Assembly: GCF_004216695.1 (NCBI RefSeq)
Contig: NZ_SGXC01000002.1
Location: forward strand, 1,302,001 to 1,366,000
Length of the DNA stretch: 64,000 nucleotides
From: Pigmentiphaga kullae
GTDB taxonomy: Bacteria; Pseudomonadota; Gammaproteobacteria; Burkholderiales; Burkholderiaceae_B
Reading direction: 5' to 3'
The notes below the pieces were generated by a model that did not search any database, was not told the DNA's origin, and worked only from the letters and a program-made list of their open reading frames with translations. The position numbers were made by a program, and so were the translations under genes. Shown piece by piece: positions 39,372 to 48,347 of this stretch; positions within the stretch are counted from its first letter, which is position 1, and each line of letters opens with the position of its first letter.

Positions 39372-41549
39372 ATGACGGAACGCACCCATCGCCACGGCCT
39401 GCAAGTGGCGAACGAACTCGACCGCTTCATCGAACAGGAAGCCCTGCCCGGCACGGGCCTCGACAGCGATCGCTTCTGGCAAGGCTTCTCGCGGATCGTG
39501 CACGACCTCGCGCCGAAGAACCGCGCGCTGCTGGCCGAACGCGACCGCCTGCAGGCCGAGATCGACGGCTGGCACCGCGCCCATCCCGGTCCCGTCAACG
39601 ACCAGGCGGCCTATCGCGCCTTCCTGGAGAGCATCGGCTACCTGCTGCCCCAGCCCGAGCAGGTGCGCGTCACCACCGACAACGTCGACACCGAGATCGC
39701 CGAACAGGCCGGCCCGCAGCTCGTGGTGCCGGTCTCCAACCAGCGCTACGCCCTGAACGCCGCCAACGCGCGCTGGGGCAGCCTGTACGATGCCCTGTAC
39801 GGCACCGACGCCCTGCCCGAGACCGGCGGCGCCGAACGCGGCGCCGGCTACAACCCCGTGCGCGGCCAGGCCGTCATCGCCCGCGCCCGCGCCTTCCTCG
39901 ACCAGGCCGCGCCGCTGGCGCAGGGCTCGCATGGCGATGCCGCCGGCTACTCGGTGCGCGACGGCAAGCTCGTGGTCGCGCTCGGGCAGGGCGAGACCGG
40001 CCTGCGCCGGCCGGAGCAATTCATCGGCCACCAGGGCCAGGCGCAGGCCCCCTCGGCCATCCTGCTCAAGAACAACGGCCTGTACTTCGAGATCCAGGTC
40101 GACCGCGCCAGCCAGATCGGCGCCACCGACACCGCCGGCGTCAAGGACGTCGTGCTGGAATCGGCCATCACCACCATCATGGACTGCGAAGACTCCGTCG
40201 CCGCGGTCGACACCGACGACAAGGTCAAGATCTACCGCAACTGGCTGGGCCTGAACAAGGGCGACCTGACCGAGGAAGTCACCAAGAACGGCAAGACCTT
40301 CACCCGCCGCCTGAACGCCGACCGCGACTACACCGCCGCCGACGGCTCGTCGCTGACGCTGCACGGCCGCTCGCTGATGTTCGTGCGCCACGTCGGCCAC
40401 CTGATGACCAACCCCGCCGTGCTCGACCGGGACGGCAACGAGATCCCGGAAGGCATCCTGGACGCCGTGGTGGCCACGCTAGCCTCGCTGCCCGACCTGA
40501 AGATCCGCCGCAACTCGCGCAAGGGCTCGTTCTACGTCGTCAAGCCCAAGATGCACGGCCCGGCCGAAGTCGCCTTCGCCAGCGAACTGTTCGACCGCGT
40601 CGAAGACCTGCTGGGCCTGCCGCGCCATGCGATGAAGATGGGCATCATGGACGAGGAGCGCCGCACCAGCGTCAACCTCAAGGCCTGCATCGCCGCCGCC
40701 AGCCCCCGCGTGGCCTTCATCAACACCGGCTTCCTGGACCGTACGGGCGACGAGATCCACACCGCCATGGAAGCCGGCCCCATGCTGCGCAAGGGCGACA
40801 TGAAAGCCTCGGCCTGGATCGCCGCCTACGAACGCAGCAACGTGCTGATCGGCCTGGATGCCGGCCTGCGCGGCCGCGCCCAGATCGGCAAGGGTATGTG
40901 GGCCATGCCCGACCTGATGGCAGCCATGCTGGAACAGAAGATCGCCCACCCCAAGGCCGGCGCCAACACCGCCTGGGTCCCCTCGCCCACCGCCGCCACC
41001 CTGCACGCCATGCACTACCACCAGGTGGATGTGCAGGCGGTCCAGCAGGAACTGGAAAAGACCAGGCTGAGCACCGTCAGCCAGGAACTCCTGCAGGGCC
41101 TGCTGACCGTCCCCGTCGGCAACCCCGCCGCCTGGTCGCCCGCCGACATCCAGCAGGAACTCGAGAACAACGCCCAGGGCATCCTGGGCTACGTCGTGCG
41201 CTGGATCGACCAGGGCGTGGGCTGCTCCAAGGTGCCCGACATCCACAACGTCGGCCTGATGGAAGACCGCGCCACCCTGCGCATCTCCAGCCAGCACATC
41301 GCCAACTGGCTGCGCCATGGCATCACCAACGAAGCCCAGGTCCGCGACGTGCTCAAGCGCATGGCCAAGGTGGTCGACCAGCAGAACGCCAGCGATCCGC
41401 TGTACGAACCCATGTCCGGCAACGAGGAAAGCTCGCTGGCCTTCCAGGCCGCCTCGGCCCTGGTCTTCGAAGGCCGCAGCCAGCCCAACGGCTACACCGA
41501 ACCGCTGCTGCACGCGTACCGCGCCAAGAAGAAGGCGCAGGCCCGCTAA
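39372..41549 (+). CDS. glcB: Malate synthase G
   Basis: 725 residues. It condenses glyoxylate with acetyl-CoA to malate. The large single-chain form (about 720-730) is characteristic of isoform G. Seen: [17 protein letters not shown] and [18 protein letters not shown] (active site), [17 protein letters not shown], and the late segment [19 protein letters not shown]. It acts in glycolate/glyoxylate use. Upstream is the shared region with hemO. It is followed by a GC hairpin and the convergent redoxin gene. Confidence 0.97.
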   Translation: MTERTHRHGLQVANELDRFIEQEALPGTGLDSDRFWQGFSRIVHDLAPKNRALLAERDRLQAEIDGWHRAHPGPVNDQAAYRAFLESIGYLLPQPEQVRVTTDNVDTEIAEQAGPQLVVPVSNQRYALNAANARWGSLYDALYGTDALPETGGAERGAGYNPVRGQAVIARARAFLDQAAPLAQGSHGDAAGYSVRDGKLVVALGQGETGLRRPEQFIGHQGQAQAPSAILLKNNGLYFEIQVDRASQIGATDTAGVKDVVLESAITTIMDCEDSVAAVDTDDKVKIYRNWLGLNKGDLTEEVTKNGKTFTRRLNADRDYTAADGSSLTLHGRSLMFVRHVGHLMTNPAVLDRDGNEIPEGILDAVVATLASLPDLKIRRNSRKGSFYVVKPKMHGPAEVAFASELFDRVEDLLGLPRHAMKMGIMDEERRTSVNLKACIAAASPRVAFINTGFLDRTGDEIHTAMEAGPMLRKGDMKASAWIAAYERSNVLIGLDAGLRGRAQIGKGMWAMPDLMAAMLEQKIAHPKAGANTAWVPSPTAATLHAMHYHQVDVQAVQQELEKTRLSTVSQELLQGLLTVPVGNPAAWSPADIQQELENNAQGILGYVVRWIDQGVGCSKVPDIHNVGLMEDRATLRISSQHIANWLRHGITNEAQVRDVLKRMAKVVDQQNASDPLYEPMSGNEESSLAFQAASALVFEGRSQPNGYTEPLLHAYRAKKKAQAR

Positions 41550-41570
41550 CCCGGGCACATCCGACCCCGG

Positions 41571-41590
41571 GCGGGGGCACCGCTCCCCGC
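41571..41590. terminator. Hairpin between glcB and the redoxin gene
   Basis: GCGGGG (41571-41576) pairs with CCCCGC (41585-41590) around an 8-base loop, 22 bases after the glcB stop, in the gap between convergent genes. No T tract is present, so termination is only inferred. Confidence 0.35.
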
Positions 41591-41610
41591 GCGGGCCGGA
41601 TGCGGCCGTC

Positions 41611-42254
41611 TCAAGCATCCTTCCTGGATGCATCCCCCGCATACTGATCCACCGCCCCCGCCATCTCCCTAAGCACCTCCTCCATGGACTTCGTCCCGTA
41701 GGGATAGAAAGCCTTCTTCTCACCCCGCCGCCACCGCTCCCGCACCTGCGGGTCCCGCAAGTCCCAATCCGGACGCATCTCGCGCGTCAGCGCCCGCAAC
41801 TCCCCATGCAACTCCGCGACCGACGGGCGCCCCCAGTAGTAGTAGCCGTTCCAGATCTTGCGTATCTTCAGCCCCGGCGCCAGCAGCAAGGTATGCGGGA
41901 TCATCGGTTCATGCTGCGTATCCGTGTACTCCAGGATGTCCAGCTCGTCCCGCACCCGCCTCTGCTCGTCGTACAAGAACGGATAATGCGCCCCCAACTG
42001 CTGGCGCAGATTGTTGGTCGTATGCCAATCGTCAATGGTCACCACCACCAGCCGGCAGTTGCCCACCACCAGTTGCGGATGGAACCGCGTCAACGCCTTC
42101 AACTGCTCGCGGTCCTTCGGGCAGAAGAATCCGCGGATCAGCACCAGCAGCATGGGATCGTCGCCCTGCAGCGCCGACAGCGCGCGGGGCGTCTTCGTAT
42201 GGTCGGGCAGGACATAATCGGGCAGCACTGCCCCGCTTCCAGCTTCATCGTCAT
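41611..42254 (-). CDS. Redoxin-domain (AhpC/TSA-like) protein, apparent frameshift near its start
   Basis: About 215 residues of a peroxiredoxin-like fold. The presumed peroxidatic cysteine lies in IRGFFCPKDREQL, and the fold continues through VVTIDDWHTTN and PHTLLLAPGLKIRKIW. The best translation start is the ATG at 42254, behind AGGAGG six bases upstream, giving MTMKLEAG, but that frame then breaks. Reading continues as AVLPDYVLPDHTKT only if the G run at 42231-42234 (minus strand GCGGGGC) had one more G. As written, the main frame lacks a good start codon. It may be a sequencing slip, a recent mutation or a true pseudogene. Confidence 0.65.
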
Positions 42255-42375
42255 GATGCACCTCCTGTTGAACCAGGATGACGCGCGGCAAGCGCCGTGC
42301 CCACGGCTGTTTTGACGCGCTGCGGGACGGGCACTATTCTTAGCGGGCAACAGAAAAACCATGAGGAGACCAACC

Positions 42376-43389
42376 ATGCCCCACCGCCTCCGCGCCCCGT
42401 TGGCGCGCCGCGCCTTCCTCGCACAATGTGCGGCCGCCGCAATGCTTGCCGGCGCCGCGCTCCCTCTCACGGCCCACGCCGCCGACGCCTACCCTTCCAA
42501 ACCCGTCACCCTGGTCACCTCCTTCTCCGTCGGCAGCGGCCCCGACACCGTGCTGCGCCTGGTGGCCGACCGCCTGGGCAAGGCCTGGGGCCAGCGCGTC
42601 GTGGTCGAGAACCGGCCCGGTGGCGCGGGCTTCGTCGCCATCGACTCCTTCAAGCGCTCGGCACCCGACGGCTACTCGCTGCTGCAGCTCGACAGCGAAC
42701 AGCTCGCCGCCCTGCCCCATCTGTACAAGAGCCGCCAGTACGATCCGGACAAGGTCTTCGACCCCGTCGCCACCCTGTTCATCACTCCCTTCCTGGTTTC
42801 CGTCTCGGCCCAGTCGCCGTGGAAATCCGTGTCCGACCTGGTCGCGGCCGCCAAGGCCAAGCCCGGCCAGGTCACCTACGGGTCCTGGGGCATAGGCAGC
42901 CCCGGCCACCTGGGCGGCATCGCCCTGGAGAACGAAGCCCACGTCAGCATGCAGCACGTGCCCTACAAGGAAGTCGGGCAGTTGTACGCGGCCGTCAGCA
43001 CCCAGGAAGTGAACTGGAGCATGGCCACCATCGCCTCCAGCCAGGGCCCTTACCAGGCCGGCAAGCTGCGCTACATCGCGGTCGCGGCGCCCAAGCGCAT
43101 CCCGCAGATGCCCGACGTGCCCACCGTGGCCGAAAGCGGCGGGCCCGCCAGTCTGGACGTCAATTCCTTCGTCGTGCTGCTGGCGCCCAAGGGCCTCCCG
43201 GCCGCCATCCGCGACAAGATCAACGCCGACGTCGCCAAGGTCGTGGCCGATCCCGAGATCAAGAAGCGCCTGGACACCTTCGCCTTCCAGACCATCAGCT
43301 GGTCGCCCGACGAGATCCATCGCCAGGTCGCGGCCAAGTCCAAGACCTACCAGGGGCTGATCCAGAAGGCCAACGTCACGCTGGAATGA
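42376..43389 (+). CDS. Bug-family (TctC-like) periplasmic solute-binding protein
   Basis: About 337 residues with a signal peptide (RRAFLAQCAAAAMLAGAALPL, cleavage near AHA-AD). Family motifs: YPSKPVTLVTSFSVGSGPDT, VVENRPGGAGFVAIDSF, PDGYSLLQLDSE and VPYKEVGQLYAAVS. The first motif diverges from the usual IVPFAAGGxxD, so the ligand may differ. The ATG at 42376 has AGGAGA upstream and starts the signal peptide; an ATG at 42361 is less likely. It is followed by the ketopantoate-reductase-like gene in the same direction. Confidence 0.88.
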   Translation: MPHRLRAPLARRAFLAQCAAAAMLAGAALPLTAHAADAYPSKPVTLVTSFSVGSGPDTVLRLVADRLGKAWGQRVVVENRPGGAGFVAIDSFKRSAPDGYSLLQLDSEQLAALPHLYKSRQYDPDKVFDPVATLFITPFLVSVSAQSPWKSVSDLVAAAKAKPGQVTYGSWGIGSPGHLGGIALENEAHVSMQHVPYKEVGQLYAAVSTQEVNWSMATIASSQGPYQAGKLRYIAVAAPKRIPQMPDVPTVAESGGPASLDVNSFVVLLAPKGLPAAIRDKINADVAKVVADPEIKKRLDTFAFQTISWSPDEIHRQVAAKSKTYQGLIQKANVTLE

Positions 43390-43403
43390 CGCGGGGAACG
43401 GGC

Positions 43404-44393
43404 ATGAGGGTCTGCATCGTCGGCGCCGGCGCCATCGGCGGTTTCATCGGCGCCCGCCTGGCCGCCACCGGCGCCTGCGCGGTCAGCGCCCTGGCCCGCG
43501 GCGCCACGCTTGCGGCACTGCAGTCGCACGGCTGGCGGCTGCGGCAGGACGGCGGGCTTCTCCAGGCGCCGGCCATGGCCAGCGACCGCGCCGAAGCCCT
43601 GGGCCGGCAGGACCTGGTGGTGATCGCGGTCAAAGGCCCTGCCCTGCCCGCCGTGGCGGACGGTCTCGCGCCGCTGCTGGGCCCGGACACCGCCGTGCTG
43701 CCAGCCATGAACGGCGTGCCGTGGTGGTTCGCGCACGGTATCCTGCCGCCGGAGCAGGCCAGCCTGGCGACCATCGACCCCGATGGCCGGATTGCGCGCG
43801 GCATCCCCGCCGCGCGCGTGGTCGGATGCGTGGTCCACGCCAGCACCTCGACGCCGGAACCGGGAGTCGTCCAGCATCACATGGGCGGCGGGCTGATCAT
43901 CGGCGAACCGGACGGCTCGGCCTCGGATCGGGTCGAGCGCATCGTCGCCCTGCTCGCGCAGGCGGGCTTCGACGCCACGGCCTCGCGGACCATCCGCCAT
44001 GACATCTGGTACAAGCTGTGGGGCAACATGACCATGAACCCGGTCTCGGCCATCACCGGCGCCACGGTCGACCGCATCCTGGACGACCCGCTGGTGCGCC
44101 GGTTCTGCTCCGATGCCATGGACGAAGCGGCGCGCATCGGCCGCGAGCTGGGCTGCGCCATCGACCAGAGCGCCGAGGACCGCCACGCCGTCACGCGCAA
44201 GCTGGGCGCCTTCAAGAGTTCCATGCTGCAGGATGCGCAAGCCGGCCGTCCGCTGGAGCTGGACGCCATCGTGGCCGTGGTGCGCGAACTGGGGCAGAAA
44301 GTAGGCGTTCCCACGCCCAGCATCGATGCCCTGTTCGGCCTGGCCCGCCTGTACGGCCGGGCGCACGGCCTCTATCCGGACGTCAGCGCGTAG
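43404..44393 (+). CDS. 2-dehydropantoate 2-reductase family (ApbA/PanE) protein
   Basis: About 329 residues. Rossmann motif VGAGAIGGFIGARLAATG; VIAVKGPALPAVADGLAPLL; NGVPWWFAH; the catalytic lysine in WYKLWGNMTMNPVSAITGAT; and the tail SSMLQDAQAGRPLELDAIVAVV. These fit ketopantoate reductase, which makes pantoate for CoA, but Alcaligenaceae carry several paralogues beside Bug genes, so a catabolic oxidoreductase role is equally likely. It overlaps the convergent NUDIX gene by 11 bases and follows the Bug gene by 14. Confidence 0.85.
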   Translation: MRVCIVGAGAIGGFIGARLAATGACAVSALARGATLAALQSHGWRLRQDGGLLQAPAMASDRAEALGRQDLVVIAVKGPALPAVADGLAPLLGPDTAVLPAMNGVPWWFAHGILPPEQASLATIDPDGRIARGIPAARVVGCVVHASTSTPEPGVVQHHMGGGLIIGEPDGSASDRVERIVALLAQAGFDATASRTIRHDIWYKLWGNMTMNPVSAITGATVDRILDDPLVRRFCSDAMDEAARIGRELGCAIDQSAEDRHAVTRKLGAFKSSMLQDAQAGRPLELDAIVAVVRELGQKVGVPTPSIDALFGLARLYGRAHGLYPDVSA

Positions 44394-44958
44394 AAGAAGA
44401 GACGAAGAACGCGCCGATCACCGTCTTGACGTCGGTGACCTCGCCCTGGCGGATCCAGGTCATCAGGTCCTCCAGCGGGGCGGTGAATACTTCCAGGAAT
44501 TCGTGCTCGTCCAGCTTCTGCTCGCCCCGCTCCAGGCCCTCGGCCAGGAACAGCACGATGCGCTCGTTGGCGTAGGCAATGGCGTTGTGGATGGTGGTGA
44601 GCTCGGTCCACTTGCTGGCCCGGTAGCCCGTTTCCTCCAGCAGCTCCCGCTGGGCGGTGGCCAGCGGCGCCTCGCCGGGGTCGATCTTGCCGGCGGGAAA
44701 CTCGATGAAGGCCCGGTGCATGGGATAGCGATACTGCCGCACCAGCACCACCTGCCCGTCCGGCAGCAGGGGCACGATCATGGACGCGCCCGGATGCATG
44801 ATGTATTCGCGCGTGGCCGTGGCCCCGCCCGGCAGCCGGACGGTATCGCGGCGCACGTCCAGCAGCTTGCCGCGGAACACCGGCTCGCTGGTCAGCGGTT
44901 CCTCGCGCAGCCGGTCCGAGCTGCGCGCCAGTTCTTCCAGGGCTCGATCGTCGCTCAT
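44383..44958 (-). CDS. NUDIX hydrolase, ADP-ribose pyrophosphatase type
   Basis: 191 residues. The Nudix box runs GKIDPGEAPLATAQRELLEE and ends TGY, matching Gx5Ex7REUxEExGU. Flanking FIEFPAG and YPMHRAF are usual for the ADP-ribose pyrophosphatase group. It hydrolyses NDP-sugars such as ADP-ribose. It is the last gene of the nuo-associated run: its start overlaps DUF2818 by 4 bases, and it overlaps the convergent PanE-like gene by 11. Confidence 0.9.
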   Translation of the reverse strand: MSDDRALEELARSSDRLREEPLTSEPVFRGKLLDVRRDTVRLPGGATATREYIMHPGASMIVPLLPDGQVVLVRQYRYPMHRAFIEFPAGKIDPGEAPLATAQRELLEETGYRASKWTELTTIHNAIAYANERIVLFLAEGLERGEQKLDEHEFLEVFTAPLEDLMTWIRQGEVTDVKTVIGAFFVSSSTR

Positions 44959-45275
44959 CGGGCAGTCCGTTTGAAAAGATAACGGTACACGAAACCCGGG
45001 TAGGCCAACACGAGGTACAGCGTCAGGGTAATGGCGTAGAACTGCCAGCCCTGGGGAAACACGTTGCCCAGGCTGGCCTCGAATCCCAGGCCGATGGCGC
45101 CGACCACCAGATACAGCACCAGCACCTCGGCCAGCCGCAGCCAGAACGGCTTGCGGGCGCGCGCGCCGTCCCGGCGGAAGGTCACGGCGCCGAACACGCG
45201 TTCCGACAGGAACGGCAGGTTGGCGGTCACCAGGGCCAGCAGGATCAGGACGTAGATGGCGAGGGTCTGTTTCAA
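44955..45275 (-). CDS. DUF2818 membrane protein
   Basis: 106 residues with three likely membrane helices (residues 5-22, 48-66 and 78-96). The family is conserved after nuoN in beta-proteobacteria and its role is unknown; position suggests a link with complex I. The start is TTG at 45275, supported by AGGAA about eight bases upstream and by the family start KQTLAIYVL. It overlaps the NUDIX gene by 4 bases. Confidence 0.85.
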   Translation of the reverse strand: MKQTLAIYVLILLALVTANLPFLSERVFGAVTFRRDGARARKPFWLRLAEVLVLYLVVGAIGLGFEASLGNVFPQGWQFYAITLTLYLVLAYPGFVYRYLFKRTAR

Positions 45276-45347
45276 GGCGGGGTTCCTGTCACGACAAACC
45301 CGGTCGGAACGGCAGCGGCGCGATCACGCCGCTGCCGGAAGAGAGGC

Positions 45348-46829
45348 TCAGAGCGCGAGCGAGCTGGAGATGGCCTGGGCGCACAGGGCGACCAGCGGCG
45401 CGGGGAACACGCCCAGGACCAGCAGCAGCACGCCGTTGACCGACAGCACGGTACGGAAGCCCGCCGAACCCTGCAGCGGGGCCTGGTCGACCGGATCGTC
45501 GAAGTACACGACCTTCACCACCCGCAGGTAGTAGAAGGCGCCGATCAGCGAGAACAGCACGGCCACCACGGCCAGCACGACGTGGTTGGTCTGGATCAGC
45601 GACTGCAGCACCGCCAGCTTGGCGTAGAAACCGACCGTGGGCGGAATGCCCGTGAGCGAGAACATCTGCACCAGCATCACGCCGGCGAACCACGGGTTGC
45701 GGCGGTTCAGGCCCTTCAGGTCGTCGACGTTCTCGCACTCGAAGCCCGAGCGCGACAGCAGCATCAGCACGCCGAACGAGCTGAGCGTGGTCAGCACGTA
45801 GACGACCACGTAGAACATGGCCGACGTGTAGGCGTTCTGGGCGTTGAAGGCGCTGCCCTCGACCACGCCGGACATCAGGCCCAGCAGCACGAAGCCCATG
45901 TGCGAGATGGTCGAATAAGCCAGCATGCGCTTGATGTTGGACTGCATGATGGCGGCCAGGTTGCCGATGGCCAGCGACAGCACGGCCATGATGGCCAGCA
46001 TGGGCTGCCAGTCGGCCGCCAGGCCGAACAGGCCGTCGACCAGCAGGCGCAGCACGATGGCGAAGGCGGCCAGCTTGGGCGCGCCGCCCAGCAGCAGCGT
46101 CACGGCCGTGGGCGCGCCCTGGTAGACGTCGGGCACCCACATGTGGAACGGCACGACGCCGAGCTTGAAGGCCAGGCCCGCTACCAGGAACACCAGCCCG
46201 AAGACCAGGATCATGTGGTTGTCGGTGGCGCCGGAGGTGGCGCGGGCGATGCCGGCCAGGTTCAGCGTGCCGGTGGCGCCGTAGATCATGGACATGCCGT
46301 ACAGCAGCAGGCCCGAGGCCAGCGCGCCCAGCACGAAATACTTCATGGCCGCCTCGGTTGACACGGTGTGCTCGCGGCGCAGCGCGACCAGCGCGTAGAA
46401 CGACAGCGACATCAGCTCCAGGCCGAGGTAGATCGTCAGCATGTTGCCGGCCGAGATCATGACCATCTGGCCCAGCAGCGCCAGCAGCGACAGCACATAC
46501 AGCTCGCCGCCGCGCAGCATGCCGCGGTCCTTGGCGTAACCCTTGCCGTAGATCAGCGTCACGCCCACCGCGATGTACGAGAACACCTTGAGCACGTGGG
46601 CCAGGCTGTCGGTCACGTACATGCCGTCGAAGGCCGCGCCCTGCACGCCCGAGGCCAGGTCCGACAGGCTCATCCAGGTCAGCACCACCAGCGTGGCCAG
46701 GGACAGGATGTGCGTCACCGCGCGGCCTTCATCCTTGACGAACAGGTCGATCAGCAGGATGACGGACGTCAACACCAGCAGCGTGATCTCCGGCGCGACG
46801 AGAGACAGGTTCAGATTGGCGAATTCCAT
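45348..46829 (-). CDS. nuoN: NADH-quinone oxidoreductase subunit N
   Basis: 493 residues, about 14 membrane helices, an antiporter-like proton-pumping subunit of complex I. Seen: [57 protein letters not shown] and [11 protein letters not shown], all with the buried charged residues typical of the family. Last of the nuo genes, 18 bases after nuoM. Confidence 0.96.
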   Translation of the reverse strand: MEFANLNLSLVAPEITLLVLTSVILLIDLFVKDEGRAVTHILSLATLVVLTWMSLSDLASGVQGAAFDGMYVTDSLAHVLKVFSYIAVGVTLIYGKGYAKDRGMLRGGELYVLSLLALLGQMVMISAGNMLTIYLGLELMSLSFYALVALRREHTVSTEAAMKYFVLGALASGLLLYGMSMIYGATGTLNLAGIARATSGATDNHMILVFGLVFLVAGLAFKLGVVPFHMWVPDVYQGAPTAVTLLLGGAPKLAAFAIVLRLLVDGLFGLAADWQPMLAIMAVLSLAIGNLAAIMQSNIKRMLAYSTISHMGFVLLGLMSGVVEGSAFNAQNAYTSAMFYVVVYVLTTLSSFGVLMLLSRSGFECENVDDLKGLNRRNPWFAGVMLVQMFSLTGIPPTVGFYAKLAVLQSLIQTNHVVLAVVAVLFSLIGAFYYLRVVKVVYFDDPVDQAPLQGSAGFRTVLSVNGVLLLVLGVFPAPLVALCAQAISSSLAL

Positions 46830-46847
46830 TGCGTAACGTCCGGCGTC

Positions 46848-48347
46848 TTACAGTTTCGAAATGGCGACATGCTTGAGCAGCGCGTCGACCGAGACGTGCA
46901 TCACGTCGGTGAAGGGCGCGGGATGGACGCCCATGTACAGCACGGCGATGGCCATCACGCCCAGGATGAAGAACTCGCGGGCATTGACGTCGGTCAGCTC
47001 GCGCACGTGCTGGTGGGTGATGTCGCCGAACACGACGCGCTTGACCATCCACAGCGAGTACGCGGCGCCCAGGATCAGGGCGGTGGCGGCCAGGAGGCCG
47101 ATCCAGAAGTTGTACTCGACCGAGCCCATGATGACGAAGAACTCGCCCACGAAGCCGCTGGTGGCCGGCAGGCCGCTGTTGGCCATCGAGAACAGCACGA
47201 AGAACGTGGCGAACTTGGGCATGGTGTTGACCACGCCGCCGTAGTCGGCGATGCGGCGCGAATGCACGCGGTCGTACAGCACGCCTATGCAGAAGAACAT
47301 CGCGCCCGACACGAAACCGTGCGAGATCATCTGCACGATGGCGCCTTCGACGCCCGCGGTATTGAAGATGAAGAAGCCCAGGGTCACGAAGCCCATGTGC
47401 GCCACGGACGAATACGCGACCAGCTTCTTCATGTCGTCCTGCACCAGCGCCACCAGGCCGATGTAGATGACGGCGATCAGCGACAGCGCGACCATCAGGC
47501 CCGACAGGCTATGCGCGGCATCGGGCACGATGGGCAGCGACAGCCGCAGGAAGCCGTAGGCGCCCAGTTTCAGCATGATGGCGGCCAGCACCACCGAACC
47601 ACCCGTGGGCGCCTCGACGTGGGCGTCGGGCAGCCAGGTGTGGACCGGCCACATCGGCACCTTCACGGCGAAAGCCATCAGGAAGGCCAGGAAGACCAGG
47701 ATCTGCTCGGTCTGGCCCAGCGGCAGCTTGTGCCAGGTCAGGATGTCGAACGTGCCGCCGGCCGAATGCCACAGGTAGATGAAGGCGACCAGCGTCAGCA
47801 GCGAGCCCAGCAGCGTATACAGGAAGAACTTGAACGCCGCGTAGACCCGGTTGGGGCCACCCCACACGCCGATGATGATGTACATCGGGATCAGCGTGGC
47901 CTCGAAGAACACATAGAACAAAAGGCCGTCCAGCGCCGCGAACACACCTATCATCAGGCCCGACAGGATCAGGAAGGCGCCCATGTACTGGGCGACGCGG
48001 CTGGTGATGACTTCCCAGCCGGCCAGCACCACGATGATGGTGATGAAGGCCGTCAGCAGGACGAACCACAGCGAGATGCCATCCACGCCCAGGGAATAGG
48101 AGACGCCGTACTCGGCGATCCAGGTGGCTTTCTCGACGAACTGCATCTGCGCCGTCGAGGCGTCGAAGCCGGTGTACAGGGGCAGCGTGACCAGGAGGCC
48201 GGCGATCGCGCCGATCAGCGCCAGCACGCGGGCGACGGTGGGATTGCTGTCACGCCCCACCGCCAGCACCAGGATGCCGAACACGATCGGGGTGAAGATC
48301 GCAAGCGAGAGCCACGGAAAAGAAGTTTGAGCCATATCGCTTGCCAT
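46848..48347 (-). CDS. nuoM: NADH-quinone oxidoreductase subunit M
   Basis: About 499 residues, multi-helix antiporter-like subunit. Seen: FEATLIPMYIIIGVWGGPNR, AFAVKVPMWPVHTWLPDAHV and VAYSSVAHMGFVTLG. The ATG at 48347 overlaps the nuoL stop as TGATG, suggesting coupling; an ATG at 48335 (MAQTSFPW) is possible. One of three proton-pumping antiporter-like subunits. Confidence 0.95.
   Translation of the reverse strand: MASDMAQTSFPWLSLAIFTPIVFGILVLAVGRDSNPTVARVLALIGAIAGLLVTLPLYTGFDASTAQMQFVEKATWIAEYGVSYSLGVDGISLWFVLLTAFITIIVVLAGWEVITSRVAQYMGAFLILSGLMIGVFAALDGLLFYVFFEATLIPMYIIIGVWGGPNRVYAAFKFFLYTLLGSLLTLVAFIYLWHSAGGTFDILTWHKLPLGQTEQILVFLAFLMAFAVKVPMWPVHTWLPDAHVEAPTGGSVVLAAIMLKLGAYGFLRLSLPIVPDAAHSLSGLMVALSLIAVIYIGLVALVQDDMKKLVAYSSVAHMGFVTLGFFIFNTAGVEGAIVQMISHGFVSGAMFFCIGVLYDRVHSRRIADYGGVVNTMPKFATFFVLFSMANSGLPATSGFVGEFFVIMGSVEYNFWIGLLAATALILGAAYSLWMVKRVVFGDITHQHVRELTDVNAREFFILGVMAIAVLYMGVHPAPFTDVMHVSVDALLKHVAISKL

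Noticed and set aside
38483-41647. A 1054-codon plus-strand frame overlapping malate synthase G
   Set aside because: It is in a different frame from GlcB and has low-complexity Arg/Pro-rich translation with no family.
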